Shown: positions 39,196-49,908 of the stretch, piece by piece
Layout of the letters: each line of letters opens with the position of its first letter
Position numbering within the stretch: the stretch's first letter is position 1
Assembly: GCA_031835245.1 (NCBI GenBank)
Contig: JAVKOQ010000211.1
Location: forward strand, 1 to 64,000
Length of the DNA: 64,000 nucleotides
DNA from: Balamuthia mandrillaris
Taxonomy: Eukaryota; Discosea; Longamoebia; Balamuthiidae
Direction: 5' to 3'
Notes under the pieces: generated by a model
What the model saw: only the letters and a program-made list of their open reading frames with translations
Database searches by the model: none
Told to the model about the DNA's origin: nothing
Made by a program: the position numbers and the translations under genes

Positions 39196-39620
39196 CGCAA
39201 CAATGATTTAGCGCTAAATTTTGAGGAGGCAAAAAATCCTTCTGCTCGATGGAAGGTTGAAAGCGAGCAAGTCTCCTCTCCTGCCGCTGCAAGCGGTGAA
39301 AGCAAATCAGGAGGCGAGCGAACAGCAAGGCACCAAGGCGGTAAGAGAACGCCCAAGATGATCTGCTGTGGGTCCCAAGGCGGCTGTCCAACGTTTACCA
39401 ATGAATACCACGGCGCAGACTCAGGACGTTTTGGCTAAGCAAACCTATAGCTCGAAGTTTCTCTCTCAGGAGCTAGGAACCAGATTCCGTCCGGTGACCG
39501 CCAGCCAGTGTTTCGCTAGACCGTGTCCAACCAGCAGGCAGCTCTCCCTGTTGCTGCTGCGAATTGATACAATCTCAGAGGAACGGTGGCGATGGTGTAT
39601 TGAACGTTTTATTTGCTAAT
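39196..39620. other. Intergenic
   Basis: No gene is supported. Short open frames on both strands lack family motifs. Confidence 0.4.
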
Positions 39621-40181
39621 TTACGGTCTCGGTAATGGGTGTGTTGGCGCTATGCCCTGTCTTGGGGTATCTCCTTTGTTCTTCTTCCTTCCATGATGCC
39701 CGTCCTTTGCATCGTTAACCCTCTTTCTTTCTGGTCTGGCATGAACAAAACCCGAACCCAACGGCGGCCATATCGGTAAACCACCCATCAGGTACGAAGA
39801 AGGGTAAAGAAAACTACCCGCTGTCCTTGTGCCTTTGTTCGTCGTAATCCTTTCGCCTTCTTCATCAGCTTCTTCTGTCACATCCTCAACCTCCAATACC
39901 GTAGTTTGCGCAAGGTGATGAAGGTTGAAGTGTGGGCAATGACAACGGACGGCGATCCAGCGATTCTCAGATTCGTCTTCATCTCGCTCCTCTACCACTG
40001 CTCCCTGTTCCTCTTCAGTTTCTGTGGCCCCGAAGAGAGTCCATAGGGTACCAGATGACCTTAAGTAGGAAGCCGGAGGCAAAGAGGAAAGCTGGTCAGG
40101 AAGGAGGAAGAAATCATCCTCCGCTTCAGACGGTTGGTGTGGGTAAGTTGAAGGCCGCGTCATCCTTGGTGGTGCTGCCAT
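39621..40181 (-). CDS. Small basic-tailed protein, family A (divergent)
   Basis: A single exon of 186 residues. Only the centre of the core motif remains: PPLGSGFVHARP at about 139-150, followed by a basic tail (ERKRVNDAKDG, RKKNKGD). The N-terminal two thirds are acidic (TETEEEQGAVVEERDEDE, VEDVTEEADEEGER) without the standard helix. Membership rests on the GSGF core, its distance from the C-terminus and the basic tail, so it is weaker than for other copies. Confidence 0.5.
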   Translation of the reverse strand: MAAPPRMTRPSTYPHQPSEAEDDFFLLPDQLSSLPPASYLRSSGTLWTLFGATETEEEQGAVVEERDEDESENRWIAVRCHCPHFNLHHLAQTTVLEVEDVTEEADEEGERITTNKGTRTAGSFLYPSSYLMGGLPIWPPLGSGFVHARPERKRVNDAKDGHHGRKKNKGDTPRQGIAPTHPLPRP

Positions 40182-40729
40182 GTGTACATTCGGTTTGCTT
40201 CTCTAAGTCAAAAAGAGGAATGACAGCAAGACCTTAAGGAAACAAACTTTAAACACGAAGAGATACAATATATCTGAAATGAAGACAACATGGAGACACT
40301 ATCTGGAAGCAGATCTACGATGCATCAAGTGCCAGCGTTCTTTGACCAATTGTGCGGTAAGATTTCGAAGAACCGAAGTGATCAACTTTTAATCATACAT
40401 AAAAAAATCCATAACAGTAAAAAGTGGCCCGAGGCACCAAAACCATAAAACGCCATACGCATCAGAAATGGCAAACGCGTTCCACCGCTCGTCATCCGAA
40501 GGAACGCAGCCAACGCCGTGGTGTTACATTCAAGGGGCCATAAAGGGTTGAACGATAACGCCACGCATGGAGATCTAGGTCGACAGTAAATCAAGTATTT
40601 CATTTAAATTTCTTTCAATTTTCGATTATTTTTTAGCTGAGATTTCATCGGTTTTGCAACAAAAAAAAATAATAATTTTCGGCCTGAAAAAAAAAATAAA
40701 CGGTTAACGAACTGACCACACAAGGAGCA
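40182..40729. other. Intergenic, island edge
   Basis: AT-rich sequence between the last small gene and the CBS gene. It should hold the plus-strand promoter of the latter. No other gene is seen. Confidence 0.45.
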
Positions 40730-42066
40730 ATGGAAGGCGCAGGCAAAACGTTGGTCGAAGTGGCGAGAGAGTTCAAGGTCAAGGAGTTGTTGCCTGCTGA
40801 CTTTGAGCTGGTGAGAATAGACTCGAACGCCAATGTGGTGGAAGCTCTCAAGGTATAAGAACACTTTGAGCTCGTCGTTTCTTCTGCCATCTGCTGACTT
40901 CTCTCTCTGCTGCTCTGACCTTTTAGATCTTGAAAGAAAAAAACATACACTCCGCACCCATCTTTGATGAGGCCAAAAAGGTACTTTGGTTTCGCTTTAG
41001 CGTTCACCCTACTGCCAAAATTTAGTTATTCACTCTTCATCTTCTTCTCCTTTCTTCTGCTTCTTCTTCGTCAGGAATATTTGGGTTTGATCGACATGGT
41101 AGACCTCACTACCACCGTGGCCATCTTTTCCGAGAGCCATGGCATCGCTGAAGCTCTCGCTGGCAGAGGTTTGTTTGTTTTTTTTTTTTTTTTTTTTCAG
41201 TGTTTGCTTTGATTACTTCTTCTGAAAGAAAATTTTTCAAAAAGGCATCGGATGGGACGAATGGATACAGCATGAGAAGGAAGTTGTCAACGACATTAAA
41301 GTAACGGAAGTGGCTGGCTTTGGGGAGCGCAGTCCTTGGTCTCCTGTTTATTGCGGTAGAGTGTCTTTTTTCCTTTCTTCTAATTTTCATTCTTTTCTTC
41401 TTTTTCTCTCCTTCCTTTCTTTCGTCCTTCTTTCAGCACGTTTCTCTTTTCTAATCTAAACCTCACATATGAAACCCCAAAGATTTCCCTCTTCACTCTC
41501 TGCTGGACATGTTTTCAAAGCAAGTTAACCTTCACCGTGTGCCTGTCGTCACTGGCGAGGGTGCCGTGGTTGGTCTGGTCTCCCAATGGCGCGTCATTCA
41601 GTTCCTTCACGAACAGGTGTTGCCTGCCCTCCCTCGCCTTGCTGAAAAGAAGGTGGGAGACTGCATCGGCAAAGAATGCGGCAACCACAAGGTCTTTAGC
41701 ATCAACCAAAACGAACTCGTGTTGGAGGCTTGGAAGTCCATCCTGGAGAACAACATCCTGGGTCTGGCTGTGGTGGACGACCACGGCGTCCTCGTGGGCT
41801 CCATCAGCGTCAGCGACATCAAGCGCTCCTCCTCCGCGGACTCCATGTGGGCTGATGTTCGCCTGCCCATCGCCGAGTTTCTGCGCAAGGACTTCTTCTC
41901 CGCGCCGCGCAACCTGGTGACTTGCACGAAGGAGGACACCCTGTCGACAGTGTTTCAGAGGTTGGTCGCCAATCATGTTCATAGGATATTCGTTGTTGAC
42001 GGAACGGGCAAAGCGCAAAACGTACTCAGCCTGTGCGATGTAATATCTGCTCTCCAACAAGAATGA
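40730..42066 (+). CDS. Four-CBS-domain protein, AMPK-gamma/SNF4-like
   Basis: Exons 40730-40852, 40927-40980, 41075-41168, 41245-41355 and 41483-42066. Phases close to 321 residues, the usual length of SNF4/AMPK-gamma. Four CBS repeats can be read. CBS1 runs from KVKELLPADFELVRI to YLGLIDMVDLTT. CBS2 has HRVPVVTGEGAVVGLVSQW. CBS3 has ILGLAVVDDHGVLVGSISVS. CBS4 has VHRIFVVDGTGKAQNVLSL. Paired CBS (Bateman) modules bind adenine nucleotides. In AMPK the gamma subunit senses AMP/ADP, but the arginines needed for AMP were not all traced, so the AMPK role is inference. It is convergent with the SPX gene, with only about 80 nt between. Confidence 0.88.
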
Positions 42067-42149
42067 ACCGGTGCGAAGAAAGTTAAAGCAAAGAACTTCT
42101 CTCTCTCTTATTTTCTTTTTCAATTATTTTGTTTTTTATTTAAGTTTTA

Positions 42150-43521
42150 TCAGTGCGCTTTGCCGTGATGTTTTTGTTGAAGGCGCTCGTGTTTTTGTTG
42201 TTGAACGGCGAGAAGGTGTTGACGAAGACGTTCCTCCAACAAATTGAGATCTTCCAGTGGCATGGCATCCAACGTTACTGGAGGGTTGATTGCTTGTTGT
42301 TGAGAGGTTGAAGAAGAGGAAGAAGAGGAAGAAGCAGAAGGAGAGTTTATCATAGTTAACATTACGGGCATGAAAGAGGAAGCAGGAGGTGATGAAGAAG
42401 AAGGGGAAGTGGCTGTGATTGTTGTGGATGCTTTTGGTTGTGGTTGTTCTGCTACCGGTAACTTTTTTGTTGCAGGAGAAGAGGGAAAAGTAGATGAAGT
42501 TGAAGGAATTGATTTCGAGTTGGAGGGAGATGAAGTGGAAGCAGAAGAAGAGGAGGAGGCTGAAGTAGAACTTGAAGCGGAAGAACGTTCTTTCTGGACT
42601 CCTTCTAAGAAGGCAGCAATTTCGAGGTATCCATTAAATACAGCAAGGTCGTGCGGCGTCAATCCCATTCCATTCAGCGTCGTCAACGAAGCAACACCTT
42701 TCCCATCCCCATTGCTGTACTCCCCCCACTTCATAACCAACAAGCGAATGACCTCCAAGTTGCCTTTTGCTGCTGCCAAGTGTAGAGGCGTGTTCAAATC
42801 TTTGTCCTGTGCATTGATATCCAAGAACATCAATCCGTTTCGTTCTCGCTCTTCTGGCAGCTTCGTTGTGCCAAACGCGTGCTGAAGGATGACTTCTGTG
42901 GCAGCAACACGGTTGTGTTGAGCCGTAAAGTGAAGCGCTGTCTTTCCATAAAAATCGCTTTGTCTCAACGTGGTGGTAAAAGATGTCGTGGTCATCCTCT
43001 TGCCTTCTTCTTCTTCTTTCTCCAACAGCACAAGAATGCAATCCTTATGCCCAGCTATTGCTGCATCGTGCAAGGGCAAACGTCCTTTCTCATCCTGACG
43101 CGTGAGCAATGTGGCATCTTTCTCCAAGAGTATGCGAGTGGCCTCCATGTGGCCTCCTGCCACGCTGAAATGGAGCGGCGTCTTGCCCTGATCATCTTCC
43201 TGACTGACATTGGAGCGAGAGGCAGCCGTTAGGGCAGCAATGCAGCTGGTATGGCCTTGCATGGCCGCAAAATGGAGAGGAGTGCTGCCGTCGACGTCTT
43301 GGGCGTTAGGGTGAGCTCCTTTGGCGAGGAGGGCTTCTACGACTTGTAGGTGGCCATTGAGGCTTGCCTGTCGCATGGTGTTTTAAACGGGTTGTGTGAT
43401 AAGTTTTAGTTGGTTAGAAATAAGAATGGAACTTCTTTTGGTTATTCTTCGCTTGCTTTTCTCTTATTCTTTCTTCTTTTGAAAGAACACAGAACACAAA
43501 GAAAAAAAAAACAGAACGGAC

Positions 43522-43567
<46 letters not shown>

Positions 43568-44409
43568 TGAATACAAACCCGATGCAAAGGAGTTTGCGAG
43601 TAACGATCCGAAGCAACAGGAGAATTCGGGTCAGCACCGTGCTCCAACAACAACTCCACACATCTCAGATGACCTTCCTGAGCAGCATAATGCAAACAGG
43701 TTCTGTCCTTCAGGTCCGTCACGTTCACGTTGAGAGGCGCCCCTCCTTTGGGAGAGTACTCCAATAAAGCTTGAAGGCATTCGGAGTAGCCCGCGATGGA
43801 GGCTTTGTGCAAGCAGGTCATATCCCAACCTATCACATTAATATCAATGGGAACGGCTCGTTCTTGCTGCAGAAACTTTTTGGTGCCTTCAATATCGTTC
43901 AACGCCACAAGCATGTACAGTTTCTGTTGTCGAAAGAGAGAGAGAGAGAGAGAGAGAGCGAGAGTAAGAGAGAGACGGGTGAGAACAGAAAACTACACTA
44001 CACACCTGAACGTCTTGCATGTTTTCGGGAGAGATCTTCCCAGTAGCAACTTCCGAAAGAAGCCCTGCAGCGGCAGAAGTGGTTGTACTGGCCAAAGAAG
44101 GAGTAGGCAGCGGCAGTTGCATACGCAGCACGTCCAGTTGGGTGGTGAGGCCATCCAAGATCTCCGACTTGTAAAAAGGTTGGGTCATGACCTTGGTGGG
44201 CAGATAGTAGGACTTCCTCTTCATGCGCGTCTTCTTGTCGTACTTTTTGAGGATCTTGCGGATGCCCACCACGTTGAGGTAGGCATACTTGCTCAGTAGT
44301 AATACGTCATGTCGGAACTCTTCCAACGCTTCTTGCACCGCTCGCACTGCTTCTTTGTTTTCTTGTCCTGATGAAGTCTGGTTTTTTTTAAAAGAGAGTG
44401 CGTGTGAGA

Positions 44410-44452
<43 letters not shown>

Positions 44453-44649
44453 GAACCAAGCCACAGACTTGGCGAGAGAGGGACTGCATGCGAGCGACGT
44501 AGCTTTCTTGCCGCTTGAGGAAGAAGGAGTTGATCTTGCTGAGCTCCTTGTCCAAAAGCTCAAAGAAATCTCTCTCCTGCTCAAACACCATCGGCCCCTC
44601 TTTCTCCTCCACTGAGCTATGGTGAACACGAAACGGGAAGCAGGTGAGC

Positions 44650-44693
<44 letters not shown>

Positions 44694-44851
44694 AAAGGAA
44701 CATACGGATCGATTTTAGTGAGCTTGCCCTCTTCCTTCTGTTTGACGATCCATTTGATGAGCTGTTTGAGCCGCTTGTACTCCACCAGCTTCTGTTCCAT
44801 CGCTGCTGGAAAGCTTCTCGCTTCCTTCCGCAAATGTTTGCCAAACTTCAT
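42150..44851 (-). CDS. SPX domain plus ankyrin repeats
   Basis: Five exons on the minus strand: 44706-44851, 44457-44616, 44377-44006, 43923-43579, 43367-42150, closing to 746 residues. The SPX domain fills about 1-190, from MKFGKHLRKEARSFP to VVGIRKILKKYDKKTRMKRK, with the Lys cluster that in the family binds inositol pyrophosphates. About eight ankyrin repeats follow (DMTCLHKASIAGYSECLQAL, GKTPLHFSVAGGHMEATRIL, NTPLHLAAAKGNLEVIRLL and others). The end is Ser/Pro-rich with a final Gln-rich helix. The order resembles fungal Pho81/NUC-2 phosphate sensors, but their GDPD domain is absent. All four introns contain (CT)n tracts on the sense strand. A role in phosphate signalling is inferred from SPX. 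Confidence 0.9.
43525..43564 (-). repeat. (CT)n in SPX intron 4
   Basis: About 38 nt of (GA)n on the plus strand, just downstream of the splice donor on the sense strand. Similar tracts lie at 43937-43960 (intron 3), 44415-44452 (intron 2) and 44657-44692 (intron 1). Confidence 0.9.
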
Positions 44852-45475
44852 CTCTTTGTTTTTTTTTTGTTTCGCCTTCGAGTGAACAAAAACAAACACA
44901 AAATCGATTGCAATCCAATCCAACCAAGCAGCAAGCCCTTCTCTCCTCTCCAAAGCAAATCTTTGTTTGTTTTCTTTGTTTTTTTTTTCTTTGGAAATTA
45001 GAGAAGCGGTCGAGAATTGGGGAAGAGCGGATGATGTCCGCTTCCTCCGCTTGATCCCCACGTTCGCCGGAACTCATCCGATTCGCAAAGCGCAAATTCA
45101 CGGGGAAAGCAAATGTGACGTCATGTGGGAGGAGAGGAGATAGGATAAGGGAGAAGAGAAGAGCCAGGATAAGAGAGAGGATAGCAAGATACGAGCCAGG
45201 AGAAGAGCATGGAGAGGAGCATGGAGAAGAGCATGGAGGGAGAATGGAGAAGAGCACGGAGAGGAGAATGGAGAAGGCATGGAGAAGGCATGGAGAAGGC
45301 ATGGAGAAGGCATGGAGGGGAATGGAGAGGAGAATGGAGAAGAGCATACCAGGGAAGGAGAAGAGGGGGAGAAACAGAAAAGAAGGAAAGCAAAGGGGCT
45401 CTTGCTTTTGAATCAAATCTTATCTTGGGGGGTGAAGAGAATTTACAAAAACTTTAGTGGTGCGTGCTGCTCGCT
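44852..45475. other. Intergenic with G/A-rich minisatellite
   Basis: Promoter side of the SPX gene and 3' flank of NUP98. It contains the minisatellite listed below and no gene. Confidence 0.5.
45195..45350. repeat. GGAGAAGGCAT-type minisatellite
   Basis: Tandem copies of an 11-bp unit (GCATGGAGAAG) and longer variants with ATGGAGAGGA. Four perfect units occur near 45275-45320 and degenerate ones around them. Confidence 0.85.
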
Positions 45476-48400
45476 TCATTCAAAGTCATCGACCTCAAAG
45501 GTCCATCGTCCAGTCTCCGGCACGTAATCCACAAAGCGCGTGTTGGTGTTCTTCAGCTTTCTGATAAACGCGGACAACCTCTTGGGAGTCATAGACAACC
45601 GCTGTTCATCCAGAGGCGCGCCAACGTTCTTGCTTCTCGGCCAGCACTTGTCCAACGTGACTCTCGCCCTCTTGTTCAGCCCTTGGCCTTTGGGAGGCTT
45701 CTCCGTGTCTCTCGCTCCTGGGTAGACCTCGATCTCGTTGGGATGGAATAGGACGGTGCTGTCCAGGTCGAGGCCCCTCACGTCGGTCTTGCCCAGGAAG
45801 ACGACCTTGCCGTAGCCCTTGCGCCCGACGGCGAAGTCCTGTACGGCTCGCAGCTGGGCGGGGTGCATCCTCCGCAGCTCGGCCATGCTGGGCACTGTGT
45901 AATAGTCCGGCTTGGTGAGGATGGGCAGATTTCGGTCGGTGGCGTTGAAGTTGATGTCCTTTTCCGTTGCCGCTCCGCCGCCCGAGACGTGTCGGCTGTA
46001 GAATTCATCGTAAGAGGACATGACCTCGTCTTCTTCTATGGTGGTTGTCTCTGGCTGTTGTTGTTTACGTTTGAAGGGATCACGAAGAACGCTGCCGGGT
46101 TCCACTCGACGTGGCGTAACTTTCTTTGGAGTGAGTTGTGGAAGTTGTTGTTCTTCAGGAGAAGATGGTTTGGCTGCAGGAACTTTGGTGGTGGTAGTAC
46201 CGCCCGGAGTTGTCAAGTTTACTGCAGGCGGTTGTTGTGGGCGAGTAGTAGGAGCAGCTGCATCTCGTCGTTCACGCTCTTGCCGAATGGTAGCGGCCGA
46301 TAAGCTTTCCTTCTCTTTCTCCTTTTCTTTCTCAGCTTGAAGAGAAGGATACATTTGTTGATAAGGAGAAGATGGTTGTTGTTCCCGTTCACGTTGCTGA
46401 CGAGCACTTGCTGCTGCACGAGAGGTAGGGGCGGTCACTTCCGGCATCTCCCCAGATGAATCTATCACCAGCTTCAAACGAGACTGGAAAATTTCTGGAG
46501 TCGCTGTCACTGCCTTACCCTCAGCACCAGCGGCAACGCCAACTCCCAATCCTGCTCGTTCCGCTCCGCCTGCTGCTAGCTCATCAAAGATGCCAGCTGT
46601 GCGAGCCAACAATCCCCCTTTGCCGGCAGCTGCTCCTCCAGCGCCACCTACAGCGGAAGCGAGATATCCTCTAGGCTTGATCTTGGCGGCGGAACGTGGA
46701 GTAAGCTTATAGTGAGGCATGGCTTTGCCACCGGAGGGAGTCCCGCCTCGCTTGGAGGGAGTACGTAGAGAGCTGATGGCAGCAGCAGTGGAAGCAGGAG
46801 AAGTGCCCCGAGCGGGAGAGAGCGATGGAATGTGGCCAAAGGGATCTGCGCCAATGGTAGGCGCGGGGATAGTGGCGGTCGCTGCGGTGGTCGCTGCCGG
46901 GGTGCCAAAGAGAGAAGTGCCGGTGCCACCACCGAGAGAGGAAGGAGTGCCGAAGAGAGAGCTTCCTCCGCCACCTAGTAGTCCTCCTGTGGTGCCAGAG
47001 GTTCCGCCAAAGAGGGAGGAGGTTCCTCCTGTGGTGCCACCAGTAGCGCCAAAGGTGGTGCCACCGAACAGGGAAGAGCCGCCGCCAAGAGTGGAAGTGG
47101 TGGCAGATGTCGTAGTGGAAGGTGTGCCAAAGAGAGAGCCAAAGGAAGTTCCACCGGTGGTGGATGTGGTGGTTGTGGATGGGGCAGCACCAAAGAGAGA
47201 GGATCCAGTGGTAGTGGTAGAAGGCGTGCCAAAGAGAGAAGAGCCTGTAGTGGTTGTTGCGGGCTTAGCTCCAAACAAGCCACCAGTGGTGCCACCAGTA
47301 GCGCCAAAGCCGCTAGTCGTACCCCCTCCGCCAAATAGGGAAGTTCCTGTGGTCGCTCCACCGCCGCCGAAGAGAGAAGATCCAGTGGTGGTAGTGGCAG
47401 AGGGTGTAGCTCCGAAGAGAGACGAACCGGTGCCGCCAGAAGTGCCACCGAAAGCAAAGCCCCCACCAGTAGACGGAGTAGTGGAAGGTGCGCCAAAGGA
47501 AAAGCCAGCGGAAGGAGCTGTTGTGCCGCCTCCGCCGCCAAAGAGAGAAGAGCCAGTGGTAGTAGTGGTGGAAGGCGTTCCAAAGAGAGAAGAGCCAGTG
47601 GTGGTAGTGGTGGAAGGAGTTCCACCAAACAATGAGCTGCCCCCAAAGGCAGGAGCAGTTCCTGCTGACGGCGCTCCAAAGAGGGAACTGCCGCCACTGG
47701 TTCCACCACCACCAAAGAGCGATGTGCTAGCGCCTGCCGTTGTTGTGCCACCGCCACCGAAGAGAGAAGAACCTGTGGTGGAAGGAGCTCCGCCAAAGAG
47801 CGAAGAGCCGGTAGTGCTGGTGGTGCCGGTGCCAAAACCTCCGCCGCCGCCTCCAAAGAGAGAAGAGGTGGTAGTGGAGGGAGTGGTGGTGCCGCCAAAG
47901 ATGGAACCGCCAGTGGTGGCAGCGGCGCCCGTGCCACCTCCTTTGCGACCCATGGAATAGTCCTCAAAGCGAAGTTCCTCAAAGGACTTGGTTTGGTAGG
48001 CTGGCATCGCCGACACGTTTTGAATGTACATTGTGCCATTTTGTGGATCTTTCATCTAAATACAGAAAGAGAGAGAAAAGAGTGAGCAAAAGAAATAAAA
48101 ACCAAAGCAGAAGAGCAAAAGTTTACATACCGTTGTAGGTTCAAACTTGGGAGTGCCAGTGCCCTTGGTCGCCGCTCCAAAGGCCGCGCCTCCTCCAAAA
48201 GTGCTCGTCGTGGCTCCGCCTCCTCCAAATCCTCCAAAAGAGGGAGTAGAACCGGAAAACGCAAAGCCGCCAGAGCTAGTGCCGGGTGTGGTGCTGGTGC
48301 CACCTCCCCCAAAGAGAGAGGAGGTGGTCCCGCCGGTGGCACCGCCGCCAAAGAGCCCGCCGCCTGTTTGTCCAAAGCCAGAGGTGGAAGTGCTGGGAGC

Positions 48401-48539
48401 GCCAAAGATTGAAGATCCTCCGCCGCTTGCTGCTCCTGTTGTACCTCCAAACGGGCTTGATTGGGGAGCTCCTATTGTTAAAACAGTATGTTAGCAAACA
48501 AAGGAAAGGGAGAGAGGAAGAGAGGGGGAGAGGGGGGGG

Positions 48540-48582
<43 letters not shown>

Positions 48583-48767
48583 AAAAAGAGAGAAGCCGTC
48601 CGACCAAAAGCACTGCCAGTGGAAGCTCCAAAGGTGAAGGGCGAGGAGGTGGAGGTGGTGCCGGGTGTGCTAAAGGCGGAGCCAAAGGCGGGTTGTGTGC
48701 CACCTCCGCCGCCAAACAAACCGCCGCCCCCACCGCCGCCACCTCCAAACGAAGTACTGCCAAACAT
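45476..48767 (-). CDS. nup98: NUP98: FG nucleoporin with GLEBS motif and C-terminal APD fold
   Basis: Three exons on the minus strand: 48605-48767, 48131-48471, 45476-48055, 1027 residues. The N-terminal half is a large FG/GLFG domain with dozens of SLFG and GLFG units in a Gly/Thr/Ser matrix, forming the pore permeability barrier. A GLEBS motif (IQNVSAMPAYQTKSFEELRF near 175-200) binds RAE1/Gle2. The C-terminal domain (about 880-1027: YTVPSMAELRRM, VQDFAVGRKGYGKVVFLGK, EVYPGARDTEKPPKGQGLNK, FVDYVPETGRWTFEVDDFE) is the NUP98 autoproteolytic fold. The protein stops where the HFS cleavage triad and NUP96 would follow, so no self-cleavage is expected. The second intron contains a (CT)n tract at 48541-48582. 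Confidence 0.93.
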
Positions 48768-49908
48768 TTGTGTTGTGTGTCTGTCTGTGTGTTGTGTTTT
48801 CAAATGAAGAAGAAGAAGAAGAAGAAGAATAGATTTGGCTCTCTGTTGCAGAGCCCTTTCCTGTTTTGTTTTGCTCTCGCTGTCGATTGAAAAACACTTT
48901 TTGCTTTCTCACTTATATCTCTACTTCGTGTCTCTTTTTCCTCTTTTTGTTATGATCTTTCGGTTAGCCTTTTCTATTTATAGAGGATCGGAGGAGGAGA
49001 GTCAATGGGGGGAAAAAGGAACAAGACGGCAACGAGAGGGGAAAGGATGAAAGAGAAGATGTGCTCCTTGTGAGGATTTAAAAAAAAAACAAACTTGCGT
49101 TTATTTTTATTTGACTATTTATTTCCAACAAACGAGAAATAAATAGGGGAGGAGGAGTGAGTTGCCAAAGAGAGAGAGGGAGGGAGGGAGGGAGGGAAAA
49201 GTTGAAGATGTTTTTTCGGCAAAGCGGTGGGGAAAAAAAAAACACAAGGTGAAGTTAAAAAAAAGGGGGGGAATGGGGACGAACCTCTCTCTTTGAGTTA
49301 CTGCGGTAGTGGGGGCAGCGAGGCTTGAGTGGATCTGTTTTTGTTTTTTTTATTGCGTAGCGGAAAGCCTTTTTTTTTTCTTTTTTGCTTCTAGAACGTT
49401 TTTTTTTGTTTTGGCGGAAGCTTCCGGTGAATTTTGTGGACATTCGAACTTTCTGCGAACTTTCGTGTTAATTGTAATAAGGATCTTCCTTACCTCATTT
49501 TATGAATTTTCATTGGATGAATGTTTTTGCGTCGACAACAGATGATCTAAAATAAGATCAAACTTGTGGAATTTGTGGAATGTACTCTAACTCCATTTTT
49601 GGTTGTGCTAGGCAGGGCGTCGTTTCATCTGATAACAACACTGTTGAGGCTTGTGTACAAGGGGGACAAACAAAGTTGGGACAACCAAAAACAACAAGAC
49701 CAGAAACTACCGTTGGAACGAAGAAGAAGGAGTGCGAAGCCAAGTTTTTTGACAAACAGGTTCTGGCTTGAGGTGGGAGGCATAAAAAATAGAACAACAA
49801 GGAGAGGAGAGAAGGAGAGAGAAAGAGGAAGGAAACAGGGACTGCTCATAGATTGTTTTGTTTCGGATGGGGCTTTGTTTTTCAGAGCGGTACTGAAACA
49901 GGAACAAG
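48768..49908. other. Intergenic between divergent NUP98 and kinase-like genes
   Basis: 1.1 kb with short A/T runs, a GGGA repeat near 49175-49196 and a G7 run near 49265. It is a shared promoter region for NUP98 (minus) and the kinase-like gene (plus). No gene is supported. Confidence 0.5.

Noticed and set aside
46719-48039. Two long Pro/Val- and Leu/Pro-rich open frames overlapping NUP98 on either strand
   Set aside because: Shadow frames of the Gly/Thr/Ser-rich FG repeat. They have no recognisable domains and overlap a confident gene.
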